Of a DNA stretch of 64,000 bases, positions 7,756 to 16,163 are shown in pieces (positions within the stretch are counted from its first letter, which is position 1; each line of letters opens with the position of its first letter). Source of the DNA: Rhizobium terrae (GTDB taxonomy: Bacteria > Pseudomonadota > Alphaproteobacteria > Rhizobiales > Rhizobiaceae); contig NZ_QJKM01000004.1 in the NCBI RefSeq assembly GCF_003425685.1, positions 310,001 through 374,000 of the forward strand, in the 5' to 3' direction. The translations under genes were made by a program, and so were the position numbers. The notes under the pieces are model-generated. The model did no database searches. It worked only from the letters and a program-made list of their open reading frames with translations, and was not told the origin of the DNA.

Positions 7756-9251
7756 GACCCGTGCCTCCTGACATATTGGGACAAATCCGAGGGCAACCGG
7801 ATGATGAACGTCGCTCCGCCGCCCAGAGTGGAGGTCACCGTAATTTCACCGCCTAAATTTCTAACTAATGATCTGACATGCGCAAGACCGATGCCCTCGC
7901 CTTGCTGGTCCTGAACGCCCGAGCGGCGGAAAAGCTCGAAAACCCTCTCGTGATCCTCCGGAGCGATGCCCCGGCCGTTGTCGGCCACTTCTATGCGGAT
8001 TGCCCCGCGACCCAACGGTGTAGCCCTGACCGAAAGGTTCAGCGGCCGTTCGGGATGTTTGTACTTGACCGCGTTGTCGAAGAGATTACCGAAAATCTGT
8101 TCCAACGAAAATCGGTCGGTAATAAGGCCGCGAGCCTGGCCGACCGAAATATTGATCTCTCCGCCCGCTTCATTGACCTGATGATAGATGCTGGCGGCGG
8201 TAGCATCCAGCAGTTCCCCGAGATCGATCTTCTCCGGCTTCAGTTCGCGCCTGCCGTCCCGAGAGATCTTCAGGATGGCGTTGATCAGCCCGTCCATCTT
8301 CCTGGTCGAGGAGCGGATGAAGGCGATCGCCTCCGGCAGGTCCTCCTCGACCGCAAGCCGCGCGTCCCGAACCTCCGTTTCGGAAAGCTGCTCGCCGTCG
8401 GCTAGCACATACGCGCTGATCGATTTCAGTGTCGCATCGAGTTCGCTCGTGAAGCCCATGATGTTGACCAGAGGCGCGCGCAGGTCGTGGGAGACGATAT
8501 AGGCATAACGCTGGATCTCGCGGTTCGCCTGGATGAGGTCCTCGGTGCGCTCGGTGACGCGCTCTTCGAGCCCGGCATTCAGTTCTTCCACCTCCGTGCG
8601 CGCCCGCTGCAGTTCCCGCACATGCTGTCCGACGATCAGCAATGCCCCGCCGGTGACCAGGATGATCATCAGTCCGCCGCCAATCATGATCCATTGCAGC
8701 GAAGAGGCGGACTCGTTCAGTTCCTCGATGCCGGAACCGATCCGGCTGTCCATGTCCCGGATCACCTTTCCGAGGTGCGCCGTGATGCCTTCCATGATCT
8801 GCCGGCCGTAGGCGCTCTTGACGATGGCCACCGCGCCGGTGAAATCGCCCTTCTTGCCGAGACCGACGGTACCCTCCATCTCCTGCGACTTCTCGTCCAG
8901 CAATCGGTCCAGCTCCGCCATCGGGACATCGACGGAACCCTGTGCTGAAACGGCCGCCTTGAAACGGTCCCGCGCCTTGGGCAGGGCCGACATGGCGTTG
9001 ATATAAGGAGTGAGAAATTCCTGGTCTTGAGTGACAAGGTATCCGCGCTGGCCGGATTCGGCGGCCCGCAGATAAAGGACCATGTCGGCGGCGGCACTTC
9101 TGACGTCGCGCAGCTTCACGACGTCCTGGAAATAGGCCTTGGTGCTGGACGTCAGAAAGAAGGAAGACAGCACGATCCCGATCATGACGGCGCCGCCGAT
9201 GAGCAGCATGAGCAGGGAAGATCGGGCAAAGGTCGTCTGGAAGAAGCGCAT
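7752..9251 (-). CDS. Membrane sensor histidine kinase with CHASE3 domain
   Basis: 499 residues. Helix 1 is about 13-34, a periplasmic CHASE3 domain spans 40-175 (it includes 'RAAESGQRGYLVT'), and helix 2 is 186-209. A coiled coil follows, then HisKA with 'YIVSHDLRAPL' (His255) and HATPase with 'NLFDNAVKYKHP', 'VADNGRGI' and 'GEGIGLAHVRSLV'. CHASE3 binds unknown extracellular ligands. It is first in an operon with a stand-alone receiver and a receiver-kinase hybrid, so the likely chain is CHASE3 kinase to Rcp1-like receiver, with the hybrid as a second branch. No DNA-binding output gene is adjacent. Confidence 0.9.
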   Translation of the reverse strand: MRFFQTTFARSSLLMLLIGGAVMIGIVLSSFFLTSSTKAYFQDVVKLRDVRSAAADMVLYLRAAESGQRGYLVTQDQEFLTPYINAMSALPKARDRFKAAVSAQGSVDVPMAELDRLLDEKSQEMEGTVGLGKKGDFTGAVAIVKSAYGRQIMEGITAHLGKVIRDMDSRIGSGIEELNESASSLQWIMIGGGLMIILVTGGALLIVGQHVRELQRARTEVEELNAGLEERVTERTEDLIQANREIQRYAYIVSHDLRAPLVNIMGFTSELDATLKSISAYVLADGEQLSETEVRDARLAVEEDLPEAIAFIRSSTRKMDGLINAILKISRDGRRELKPEKIDLGELLDATAASIYHQVNEAGGEINISVGQARGLITDRFSLEQIFGNLFDNAVKYKHPERPLNLSVRATPLGRGAIRIEVADNGRGIAPEDHERVFELFRRSGVQDQQGEGIGLAHVRSLVRNLGGEITVTSTLGGGATFIIRLPSDLSQYVRRHGS

Positions 9252-9584
9252 GAAACCGGCTGGCGAGGGAATACGAAACAGGAAGGCATGAACTTGGTGG
9301 CATGGCCGCCATTGTCAAGCGCCGCATGGTGCGCGGTCTGCGGAATGGTTGGCTCCGCCTCGAAGCCGGTCTGATCGCGTCCCTCCGTGATCGCGCGCAT
9401 GGCGCGCCAGCGCCTCGTCGCCGACACTCGAAATGGAATTCACTTGAAACGAAGGGATTGCAGGATCGGCCCGCCGCCTGGCGGTTGTGAATTCGCCGCT
9501 TGGGACCGCCATTGCCGCAAAGGTCGAGAGATCGTTCCAAGGAGAGTGGAGAAAAGCGCGATCCACGGCAACCGATGGAGATTT
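9252..9584. other. Non-coding stretch between kinase operon and 6S RNA
   Basis: About 330 bases without a convincing gene. Short open frames exist on both strands but they lack family similarity and ribosome sites. It should hold the promoter of the CHASE3-kinase operon and the 3' end region of the 6S RNA transcript; I could not pick out either with confidence. Confidence 0.4.
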
Positions 9585-9714
9585 ACGATCCTGGGCGCCT
9601 ACAAACGTAGGTGGGCACCGTGTGTCCAAGCCCACGGGCCTGGACAGGGACAGCTCCCTTTGGATCGAGTATGGCCCCAGGGATTGTGGTTCCTGTCGAG
9701 AGGCGCAGACCGCA
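9585..9714 (-). ncRNA. ssrS: 6S RNA (regulator of RNA polymerase)
   Basis: The minus strand just downstream of zapA carries the conserved alphaproteobacterial 6S pattern. There is a 5' part with CCACAATCCCTGGGGCC, a small hairpin AGGGA-GCTG-TCCCT, a strong hairpin GTCCAGGCC/GGGCTTGGAC, and a 3' part GGTGCCCACCTACG...GTAGGCGCC. The last part can fold by itself (GGTGC/GCGCC plus CTAC/GTAG), or its AGGCGC can pair with GCGCCT near the 5' end. This is the switch expected when 6S RNA leaves RNA polymerase. A TTATAT (9726-9721) is a plausible -10. Position next to zapA is the classic location. Ends are approximate. Confidence 0.8.
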
Positions 9715-9790
9715 GCACCAATATAAGGGTGAACCGCAATTCGCGCCAGTGGCGCCGAACGCTTTTCCCGATAGAAAACAGGCGCGGCTG

Positions 9791-10168
9791 TCAGTTGACG
9801 GATGCCGGCGTCCGGCCGTTCAGCCTGGCCGTCAGGTTTTCGAGCCGCGCCGCCAGTTCGCTGAGCGCCGAAGCGACCTGCTGTTCGCTGTGCTGCTGGC
9901 TCTGGAGCGCGCCGTCGCGATTCGATTTCAGCGACGTGACCTCCGCTTCGAGGAGACCGATCTTACGGGTCAGTTCCGATAATTCATCCATGATCATAAT
10001 GCCGGCCATGACGGTGATCCTCAGATCGCCGATTTCGCCGAACTGGCTCTTCAAATGTCCGACATAACGGTCGAAACGGCCGGCGAGCTCGGTCAGGTGC
10101 CCTTCCTGCCCCTCCTCGCAGGCCATCCTGTAGGCCTTGCCGTCGATCGTCACCGTTACCTGGGCCAT
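9791..10168 (-). CDS. zapA: Cell division protein ZapA
   Basis: 125 residues. The N-terminal 'MAQVTVTIDGKAYRMACEEGQE' and 'LTELAGRFDRYV' are the ZapA globular domain; the rest is a coiled coil of the 'LTRKIGLLEAEVTSLKSN' type. ZapA binds FtsZ and bundles protofilaments at the division ring. The gene lies between a DUF4164 coiled-coil gene (25 bases upstream on the same strand) and the 6S RNA. DUF4164-zapA-ssrS is the order seen in many Rhizobiales. Confidence 0.93.
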   Translation of the reverse strand: MAQVTVTIDGKAYRMACEEGQEGHLTELAGRFDRYVGHLKSQFGEIGDLRITVMAGIMIMDELSELTRKIGLLEAEVTSLKSNRDGALQSQQHSEQQVASALSELAARLENLTARLNGRTPASVN

Positions 10169-10193
10169 GGCGTTCCCTTTGTCTCCCGGCGCC

Positions 10194-10466
10194 TCATCGA
10201 TCCAGTACGGCGCGGATGGTTTCCATCGCCGTCACCAGCCGCCGGGAGACTTCTCGGTTCACTTCTTCCAGCCGATTGGCGCGGAATTGCGACTGGTCGA
10301 GTTCCTGTGCCAGGCGGGCCCGGTCGGCATGCACCCGCCGCACCTCGTTCTCCGCTTCGTTGCTCTCGCGCTGGCGCTCGATGCGCGCATCGACGGCACT
10401 CTCGAGGCCGCCGACGGCTGCTCTGAGCTGCGAAATCGCCATGTCGATCGTTTTTTCCGCCGGCAT
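10194..10466 (-). CDS. DUF4164 coiled-coil protein
   Basis: 90 residues from the ATG at 10466, chosen because GGAAGG lies 7 bases upstream; the frame is open to 10529 but has no better site. The protein is almost entirely helical, with 'MPAEKTIDMAISQLRAAVG', then charged heptads such as 'LAQELDQSQFRANRLEEVN', and the C-terminal 'SRRLVTAMETIRAVL'. This matches DUF4164, small rhizobial coiled-coil proteins encoded before zapA. A structural or divisome-linked role is likely by context, but no biochemical function is established. Confidence 0.75.
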   Translation of the reverse strand: MPAEKTIDMAISQLRAAVGGLESAVDARIERQRESNEAENEVRRVHADRARLAQELDQSQFRANRLEEVNREVSRRLVTAMETIRAVLDR

Positions 10467-10845
10467 CCGAGCCTTCCTGCCGATAGCACTTCCCGTTGAC
10501 ATCAGGGCGGCCGAATCGGTCCGGTACACCCTTTCAACAAGGGCAGCAGACTATTCACGGGCCGCGGGCCGGTCAATCAACCCAACCCCTCCCGACATGC
10601 CCTAAACTGTGGATCGTCTACTATGTTTCCGCCGATATTTCGCCCCCGAGGGATCCGGCCGGGATCGGCGTCCATATTTCAGGCAGACTGCGGGAAACTT
10701 CGTCACACGTCCGTTGTTACGGGCGCGCTTTTGTTGACACAGGCGTTGCACCTGCTAAGGATCACCCGCTCCTCGACGGTCCGTGGGCCCACGTCCGGTG
10801 GTCCCGCGAGGACCGAGACCGACACCCGGAAAAAGCGGATTAGCC
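10467..10845. promoter_or_regulatory. Divergent control region between DUF4164-zapA and tkt
   Basis: About 380 bases without a gene, carrying the starts of two divergent units. A good promoter for tkt is visible at 10734-10762. Minus-strand signals for the DUF4164-zapA-6S unit must lie in the left half, but no clear -35/-10 pair stands out. Confidence 0.5.
10734..10762 (+). promoter_or_regulatory. Sigma-70-type promoter of tkt
   Basis: A perfect TTGACA (10734-10739) is followed after 17 bases by AAGGAT (10757-10762). The -10 is weak, as is common in alphaproteobacteria. The leader to the tkt ATG would be about 75 bases. Confidence 0.55.
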
Positions 10846-12822
10846 ATGATCTCTCTCGACAAACATAACCGGATGGCGAACGCGATCCGATTCCTTGCCA
10901 TGGATGCTGTAGAGAAGGCCAATTCCGGCCATCCCGGCCTGCCGATGGGCGCTGCCGACATCGCGACCGTGCTCTTCACCCGCTACCTGAAATTCGACCC
11001 GAAGAACCCGCTCTGGCCGGACCGCGACCGTTTCGTGCTGTCGGCCGGCCACGGTTCCATGCTGCTTTATTCGCTCCTCTATCTCACCGGATACGAGGAT
11101 ATGACGATCGAGGACATCAAGCAGTTCCGCCAGCTCGGTTCCAAGACCGCCGGCCATCCGGAATACGGCCATGCGTCCGGCATCGAGACCACCACCGGCC
11201 CGCTCGGCCAGGGCATTGCCAATGCCGTCGGCATGGCGATCGCCGAACGCAAGCTGGAAGAGGAATTCGGTTCCGACCTGCAGAACCACCATACCTACGT
11301 GCTGTGCGGCGACGGCTGCCTGATGGAGGGCATCAGCCAGGAGGCGATCGCGCTGGCCGGCCACCTGAAGCTCAACAAGCTCGTCCTCTTCTGGGACGAC
11401 AACAAGATCACCATCGACGGCGCCGTCTCGCTGTCGGATTCGACCGATCAGGTGATGCGCTTCAAGGCCGCCCACTGGAACACGATCGAGGTCGACGGCC
11501 ATGACGTCGAGCAGATCTCGGCCGCGATCGAAGCCGCCCAGAAGTCCGACCGCCCGACCTTCATCGCCTGCAAGACGATCATCGGCTTCGGCGCCCCCAA
11601 CAAGCAGGGCACCCACAAGGTCCACGGCAATCCGCTCGGCGCCGACGAAATCGCCGCCGCCCGCAAGCACCTGAACTGGGAGGCGGAAGCCTTCACCGTT
11701 CCGGCCGACGTCCTCGATGCCTGGCGCCTTGCCGGCCTGCGCTCCACCAAGACCCGCAAGGACTGGGAAGACCGCCTCGCCGCCTCCGATAAGAAGGCGG
11801 AGTTCGTGCGCCGTTTCGCCGGCGACCTGCCGGGCAATTTCGACAGCGCCATCGATGCCTTCAAGAAGAAGATCGCCGAGAACAACCCGACCGTCGCCAC
11901 CCGCAAGGCCTCCGAGGACGCGCTCGAAGTCATCAACGGCCTGCTTCCGGAAACGATCGGCGGCTCGGCCGACCTGACGCCGTCGAACAACACCAAGACC
12001 AGCCAGATGAAGTCGATCACCCCGACCGATTTCTCAGGCCGCTACATGCACTGGGGCATCCGCGAACATGCGACCGCCGCTGCCATCAACGGCATCGCGC
12101 TGCATGGCGGCCTGATCCCCTATTCCGGCGGCTTCCTGATCTTCTCGGATTATTGCCGCCCCTCCGTGCGCCTCGCGGCCCTGATGGGCATCCGCGTCGT
12201 GCATGTCTGGACGCATGATTCCATCGGCGTCGGCGAAGACGGCCCGACCCACCAGCCGGTCGAACATCTGGCGGCGCTCCGCGCCATCCCCAACCTGCTC
12301 CTCTTCCGCCCGGCCGACGAGACCGAGACGGCCGAGTGCTGGCAGCTGGCGCTCAAGGAAAAGCATCGCCCGTCGGGCCTCGCGCTCACCCGCCAGAACC
12401 TGACGCCGGCCCGCAAGACCTACGAGGAAAAGAACCTCTGCGCCCAGGGCGCCTACGAACTCGTCTCGGCGGCCGACGCCAAGGTGACGATCTTCGCGTC
12501 GGGTTCGGAAGTCGAACTGGCGCTGAAGGCGCAAGGTCTGCTCGACGCCAAGGGCATCGCCACCCGCGTCGTTTCCGTCCCCTGCGTCGAACTCTTCTTC
12601 GACCAGCCGGAATCCTACCAGACCGCGGTCATCGGCAATTCGCCGGTCAAGATCGCCGTCGAAGCGGCGGTGCGCGAAGGCTGGGATCACTTCATCGGGC
12701 CGAACGGCACCTTCATCGGCATGAAGTCCTTCGGCGCCTCCGGCCCGGCCAAGGAACTCTTCAAGCACTTCGGCATCACCGCGGAAGCAGTTGTCGCCGC
12801 AGCCGAAAAACAGCTCGCCTGA
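10846..12822 (+). CDS. tkt: Transketolase
   Basis: 658 residues, normal length. It transfers two-carbon ketol units between sugar phosphates in the non-oxidative pentose phosphate pathway, with thiamine diphosphate and a divalent metal. Visible motifs include '[12 protein letters not shown]', '[14 protein letters not shown]', the ThDP/metal signature '[15 protein letters not shown]...[10 protein letters not shown]', and in the pyrimidine-binding domain '[17 protein letters not shown]' and '[19 protein letters not shown]'. The start is the ATG at 10846; an in-frame extension to 10783 is not family-like. gap follows 74 bases later, with a strong hairpin between them. Confidence 0.97.
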   Translation: MISLDKHNRMANAIRFLAMDAVEKANSGHPGLPMGAADIATVLFTRYLKFDPKNPLWPDRDRFVLSAGHGSMLLYSLLYLTGYEDMTIEDIKQFRQLGSKTAGHPEYGHASGIETTTGPLGQGIANAVGMAIAERKLEEEFGSDLQNHHTYVLCGDGCLMEGISQEAIALAGHLKLNKLVLFWDDNKITIDGAVSLSDSTDQVMRFKAAHWNTIEVDGHDVEQISAAIEAAQKSDRPTFIACKTIIGFGAPNKQGTHKVHGNPLGADEIAAARKHLNWEAEAFTVPADVLDAWRLAGLRSTKTRKDWEDRLAASDKKAEFVRRFAGDLPGNFDSAIDAFKKKIAENNPTVATRKASEDALEVINGLLPETIGGSADLTPSNNTKTSQMKSITPTDFSGRYMHWGIREHATAAAINGIALHGGLIPYSGGFLIFSDYCRPSVRLAALMGIRVVHVWTHDSIGVGEDGPTHQPVEHLAALRAIPNLLLFRPADETETAECWQLALKEKHRPSGLALTRQNLTPARKTYEEKNLCAQGAYELVSAADAKVTIFASGSEVELALKAQGLLDAKGIATRVVSVPCVELFFDQPESYQTAVIGNSPVKIAVEAAVREGWDHFIGPNGTFIGMKSFGASGPAKELFKHFGITAEAVVAAAEKQLA

Positions 12823-12841
12823 GCAAAGACCGACCATGAAA

Positions 12842-12862
12842 GGGGCGCGTTAAGCGCGCCCC
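12842..12862 (+). terminator. Hairpin between tkt and gap
   Basis: A perfect 8-bp stem GGGGCGCG/CGCGCCCC with loop TTAAG, 20 bases after the tkt stop. There is no T-run, so it may protect the tkt mRNA 3' end or attenuate rather than end transcription into gap. Confidence 0.5.
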
Positions 12863-12896
12863 GCCAAGACAGACCGCACATTTTCGGGAGAATGAC

Positions 12897-13907
12897 ATGA
12901 CTGTGAAAGTTGCCATCAACGGCTTTGGCCGCATCGGCCGCAACGTTCTGCGCGCTATCGTCGAATCCGGCCGCACCGACATCGAGGTCGTCGCCATCAA
13001 CGACCTCGGCCCGGTCGAGACCAATGCCCACCTGCTTCGCTACGATTCCATCCACGGCAAGTTCCCGGCCGATGTGAAGGTCGAGGGCGACACGATCATG
13101 GTTGCCGGCGGCAAGCCGATCAAGGTGACCGCGATCAAGGATCCGGCGACCCTGCCGCACGGCGAACTCGGCGTCGATATCGCGCTCGAATGCACCGGCA
13201 TCTTCACCGCCCGCGACAAGGCCGCCGCCCACCTGACGGCCGGCGCCAAGCGCGTCATCGTCTCGGCGCCTGCCGACGGCGCCGATCTGACCGTCGTCTT
13301 CGGCGTCAACCACGACAAGCTGACCCGCGAACACCTGGTCATCTCCAACGCGTCCTGCACCACCAACTGCCTGGTTCCGGTCGTCAAGGTCCTCGACGAC
13401 GCCGTCGGCATCGACCATGGCTTCATGACCACGATCCACTCCTACACCGGCGACCAGCCGACGCTCGACACGATGCACAAGGACCTCTACCGCGCCCGCG
13501 CTGCGGCGCTGTCGATGATCCCGACCTCGACCGGTGCTGCCAAGGCCGTCGGCCTCGTCCTGCCGCACCTCAAGGGCAAGCTCGACGGCACCTCGATCCG
13601 CGTTCCGACCCCGAACGTCTCGGTCGTCGATTTCAAGTTCGTCGCCAAGCGGGCAACCACGGTCGCCGAAATCAACGAAGCCATCAAGTCCGCCTCGAAC
13701 GGCGCGCTGAAGGGCATCCTCGGCTACACCGAAGAACCGCTCGTCTCCCGCGACTTCAACCACGACAGCCATTCCTCGATCTTCGCGATCGACCAGACCA
13801 AGGTGCTCGAAGGCAATTTCGTTCGCATCCTCACCTGGTACGACAACGAATGGGGTTTCTCGAACCGCATGGCCGACACGGCCGTGGCGTTCTCGAAGCT
13901 GATCTGA
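12897..13907 (+). CDS. gap: Glyceraldehyde-3-phosphate dehydrogenase, type I
   Basis: 336 residues. It oxidises and phosphorylates glyceraldehyde 3-phosphate to 1,3-bisphosphoglycerate with NAD(P). The Rossmann start '[13 protein letters not shown]', the active-site '[10 protein letters not shown]' (catalytic Cys) with 'HSYTGDQ', and '[12 protein letters not shown]' at the C-terminus are all intact. GGGAG lies 7 bases before the ATG. It follows tkt and ends in two consecutive hairpins. In many rhizobia pgk and fba follow gap. Here the toxin cassette and the antiporter gene intervene before pgk. Confidence 0.97.
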   Translation: MTVKVAINGFGRIGRNVLRAIVESGRTDIEVVAINDLGPVETNAHLLRYDSIHGKFPADVKVEGDTIMVAGGKPIKVTAIKDPATLPHGELGVDIALECTGIFTARDKAAAHLTAGAKRVIVSAPADGADLTVVFGVNHDKLTREHLVISNASCTTNCLVPVVKVLDDAVGIDHGFMTTIHSYTGDQPTLDTMHKDLYRARAAALSMIPTSTGAAKAVGLVLPHLKGKLDGTSIRVPTPNVSVVDFKFVAKRATTVAEINEAIKSASNGALKGILGYTEEPLVSRDFNHDSHSSIFAIDQTKVLEGNFVRILTWYDNEWGFSNRMADTAVAFSKLI

Positions 13908-13917
13908 GGATTACGGA

Positions 13918-13935
13918 GGCCGCCTTCGGGCGGCC
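13918..13935 (+). terminator. UUCG-type hairpin after gap
   Basis: A perfect 7-bp stem GGCCGCC/GGCGGCC closed by a TTCG tetraloop, 10 bases after the gap stop. It has no T-run of its own and probably works with the terminator that follows. Confidence 0.6.
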
Positions 13936-13950
13936 ATCGATAAGTTATGG

Positions 13951-13982
13951 CCTCCTCCCGCAAGGGAGGGGGTTTTTGTTTG
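13951..13982 (+). terminator. Rho-independent terminator of gap
   Basis: A G+C-rich stem CTCCTCCC/GGGAGGGG around GCAA (one G-T wobble) followed by TTTTTGTTT. It marks the end of the tkt-gap unit and the left border of the accessory region. Confidence 0.85.
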
Positions 13983-14425
13983 TGGGTGTCGGTGACGGCA
14001 ATGCTGGTTTCAAAGAACACGAATTCGGCGGCAAATTTCACCATGACACCGGGGACTTGGGTACACTACCTCCCAAGCTGATTTGGGATGTGGCGTAACT
14101 ATAGATCGGGCAGATCGCCATGGCGCTGGAACACCACGGCGAGCAGACCGAGCGCGGCAATCTCTAGCGCGAAATCGTCGCCCGCAACCTCCACCGTTTC
14201 GGCGCATGGATCGCGCTCAAAAGGACGAGGTTCGATGTGGTGTGGGAACGGTTCAAAAGGGCGACAGCTCTCGGCCGCAGCAGCGGGAACGCGAGGTCAG
14301 TTGGAACGGTAAGATACGAACGCCAGCCCGCCACGGTTCACGCCCATGCAACGCGACAGGTTGCTCGGAAAGGGGAGCGCTCAGACCAAGAGAGAACGAG
14401 GAAGAGATAGATGAGCGTATTTTAT
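13983..14425. other. Gene-poor left flank of the toxin cassette
   Basis: About 440 bases without an intact gene. The middle part (from 14120) contains a translated fragment that looks like a broken mobilisation protein, listed separately. The rest has no feature I can name. It ends where base composition drops sharply at the start of the immunity gene. Confidence 0.5.
14120..14305 (+). pseudogene. Possible relic of a MobA/MobL- or TraA-type relaxase
   Basis: Frame starting at the ATG of 14120 translates to 'MALEHHGEQTERGNL', then a TAG stop, then 'REIVARNLHRFGAWIALKR' in the same frame. The pattern 'LE-x-x-G-x-x-TERG-x-[LI]-NREI-x-x-x-N' is familiar from the region after the catalytic domain of MobA/MobL/TraA relaxases ('...RGIQTERGDLNREI...'). 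Only about 60 residues are left, interrupted by a stop, without catalytic Tyr or His motifs. If right, it is debris of a conjugative or mobilisable element beside the toxin cassette. The match is short and from memory, so treat it as a hint. Confidence 0.3.
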
Positions 14426-14770
14426 CTACTCTATAAGTAATTCTTTGTCGAACCAAATATCTTCATATGATCCGTCTGTCAAAAATCTCCACCCAGGAGG
14501 TAAAGCCAAATATTTTATTACGAGAGGATTCCACATAGAAATATGAGAATAATGCAAAGGCTGGAAAAAACTATCGTCTTCCGGTGAGAAATCATCACCA
14601 GCCCAGATATACCACCCACTTGTCCCGCGACTTGGTAAATGCCTCAGCCCATTTATTGGAAGAATATCTGTTTTAACATTCAATGATACGCCTAATATAC
14701 TATCCGCCTCTGGAGGCAAAAAGCCTATACCATGTGATTTACAAAACTCTCTTTGGATTTCATCCATCAT
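14426..14770 (-). CDS. Putative immunity protein for the RHS-tail toxin
   Basis: About 114 residues, acidic, no signal peptide or membrane helix, so cytoplasmic. The core 'GTSGWYIWAGDDFSPEDDSFF', 'PLHYSHI' and 'LALPPGWRFLTDG' with the ending 'SYEDIWFDKELL' resembles small proteins often encoded right after polymorphic toxins; I cannot name the exact Imm family. Its ATG (14770) overlaps the toxin TGA as TGATG, the tight coupling expected for toxin-immunity pairs (a TTG at 14773 is also in frame). The DNA is much A+T-richer than the flanks: a sampled 60-base line (14461-14520) has only 22 G+C. That points to recent transfer. Confidence 0.6.
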   Translation of the reverse strand: MMDEIQREFCKSHGIGFLPPEADSILGVSLNVKTDILPINGLRHLPSRGTSGWYIWAGDDFSPEDDSFFQPLHYSHISMWNPLVIKYLALPPGWRFLTDGSYEDIWFDKELLIE

Positions 14771-15567
14771 CAATCGAGCCCAAAAACGCGTTTCATTTCC
14801 GTCGAAAAACCTCTTAGAAAGCCACCTTGCCTAGAAGAACATTCCGGGCATTGAGGCTGAACAGCATCGAGAGACTTCATATTCTTCTGATCGATTGTTC
14901 CAGTTCGATAGTATTCTTTGACTAAGGGTTCTTTATGATCTGCAATTTGACGTTTTGCGGTCGTGCCACAATCTACACACGGCTTCCCCTGTACAGATTC
15001 TCGTTGAGATTTTGAAGTAGCGTTGCTAGGCCTTTGGTACTTCTCGCTTATATTAGGTTCCTGGATAGTGCGAGGTGCTGCGATTGATGCCGGAGCGCTG
15101 CTCCTACCTCCGCCACCTGCACGACTTCCACTCCCTCCGCCGCCAAAAGGCCCCACCAAGTCGAACTTTTTGGAACCGGGCGGATCCGCCATAGTCGCCA
15201 CTGGGGTAGACGCCGGTTCCTGTTCCTTTTTATCACGGTCGTTTACGCGTGTGTCGGCTGTTTCCGTAACCGCCTTTGATTGCTCAGACTGTTCAACGGC
15301 GCTGTCATTCCCGCTTCCGTCTGTGCCCTCACTTCCATAATCAGAGACGTCGGGGCTTACGGAGTGGCCACTTGGATCACTTTTGTTGACAGGATCATTT
15401 TCGGAGTAGGCGTATCGATTTGTCCCTACACCGGGCGCCGTTGGGTCCCAGGTATCCGGCGAAATAAATCGAGCATTTGCCACTGACCCAAATGAAACAA
15501 ATATCATGCTGGAAACGAGCAGCAGGCTCAAAAACCGAGCCGCAAGCCCGATGAAAAAGGAATTCAT
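14770..15567 (-). CDS. Sec-exported mini-RHS toxin with C-terminal HNH-type zinc nuclease domain
   Basis: 265 residues from the ATG at 15567 (GGGG about 5 bases upstream; the frame is open to 15759 but that part is unlike any RHS sequence). Residues 1-32 are a signal peptide or membrane anchor ending in 'SVANA'. Residues 33-68 are the very end of an RHS core: '[20 protein letters not shown]' and '[13 protein letters not shown]'. A low-complexity Ser/Gly/Asp linker (69-190) leads to a C-terminal domain with CVDC (197-200), ADHKEPL (about 209-215), CPEC (240-243) and QGG, the layout of a zinc-stabilised HNH/Endo VII-type toxin nuclease. The YD-repeat shell that normally encloses such toxins is absent. 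The next gene overlaps as TGATG and probably gives immunity. Confidence 0.72.
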   Translation of the reverse strand: MNSFFIGLAARFLSLLLVSSMIFVSFGSVANARFISPDTWDPTAPGVGTNRYAYSENDPVNKSDPSGHSVSPDVSDYGSEGTDGSGNDSAVEQSEQSKAVTETADTRVNDRDKKEQEPASTPVATMADPPGSKKFDLVGPFGGGGSGSRAGGGGRSSAPASIAAPRTIQEPNISEKYQRPSNATSKSQRESVQGKPCVDCGTTAKRQIADHKEPLVKEYYRTGTIDQKNMKSLDAVQPQCPECSSRQGGFLRGFSTEMKRVFGLD

Positions 15568-16068
15568 GAAAGCCCCATACCCATAAAAGCGCGGCAGCAA
15601 ACTGCCGCATGATTCGCCCCGGACTTCAACCTCTGATTTTAGGACTTGGCGGTCAACAGTCGCGATTTTCAAATCCACAATACGTAATCGGAATCGCCAC
15701 AACAGAAGTGTTCCAAATTTCTGCGGCACAACGAAAAATATTCGCTCCTGATTTTCCACGTCCTCCCGGCTTCTGCCTACAATCCTCCCGCTTCCGTCGC
15801 CGGAGTGTTTCGCGAGACGTTCGCGGGCAGGCGGGGGCCGGCGCTTCTATCGGAACCGTAACGTGCGGGGATGGTGGAAGAGGTGAAAGCCATGGGCCAG
15901 GGGCAACCCGAACCCTATCAAGCCTCCCCCTGGCCGCCGGGCCGGATTCGGTTGAGCCGTCCAAGTGGCAAGGTTTCCCGAAAGGAGACCGCGAACGAAG
16001 CCATGCAGCGAGGCGAGGTTTTCATCTGTAGGGGCTGGAAGCCCCGACAAGACGCCGAAGGCCACGCG

Positions 16069-16110
16069 AATGCGGAGCCACCTAACTGAACTTAAATGAG
16101 GCTCCGCATT
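16069..16110. terminator. 11-bp perfect palindrome, probably a bidirectional terminator
   Basis: Arms AATGCGGAGCC (16069-16079) and GGCTCCGCATT (16100-16110) are perfectly complementary around 20 A+T-rich bases. It directly follows the 72-codon open frame. It could also be the end of a small mobile or repeat unit. Confidence 0.5.
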
Positions 16111-16139
16111 TGCGCGGGCTCTCCGATCATCCAGCGTCC

Positions 16140-16163
16140 CCCAAAGTGGGCACCGGTTTTGGG
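16140..16163. repeat. Short rhizobial intergenic palindrome
   Basis: CCCAAA-gtgggcaccggt-TTTGGG. This CCCAAA..GGGCACCGGTTTTGGG pattern is a frequent dispersed intergenic element in Rhizobiales genomes. It is recognised from memory and occurs once in this window. Confidence 0.4.

Noticed and set aside
9315..9635. 106-codon minus-strand open frame
   Set aside because: It overlaps the 3' part of the 6S RNA and has no ribosome site or family similarity.
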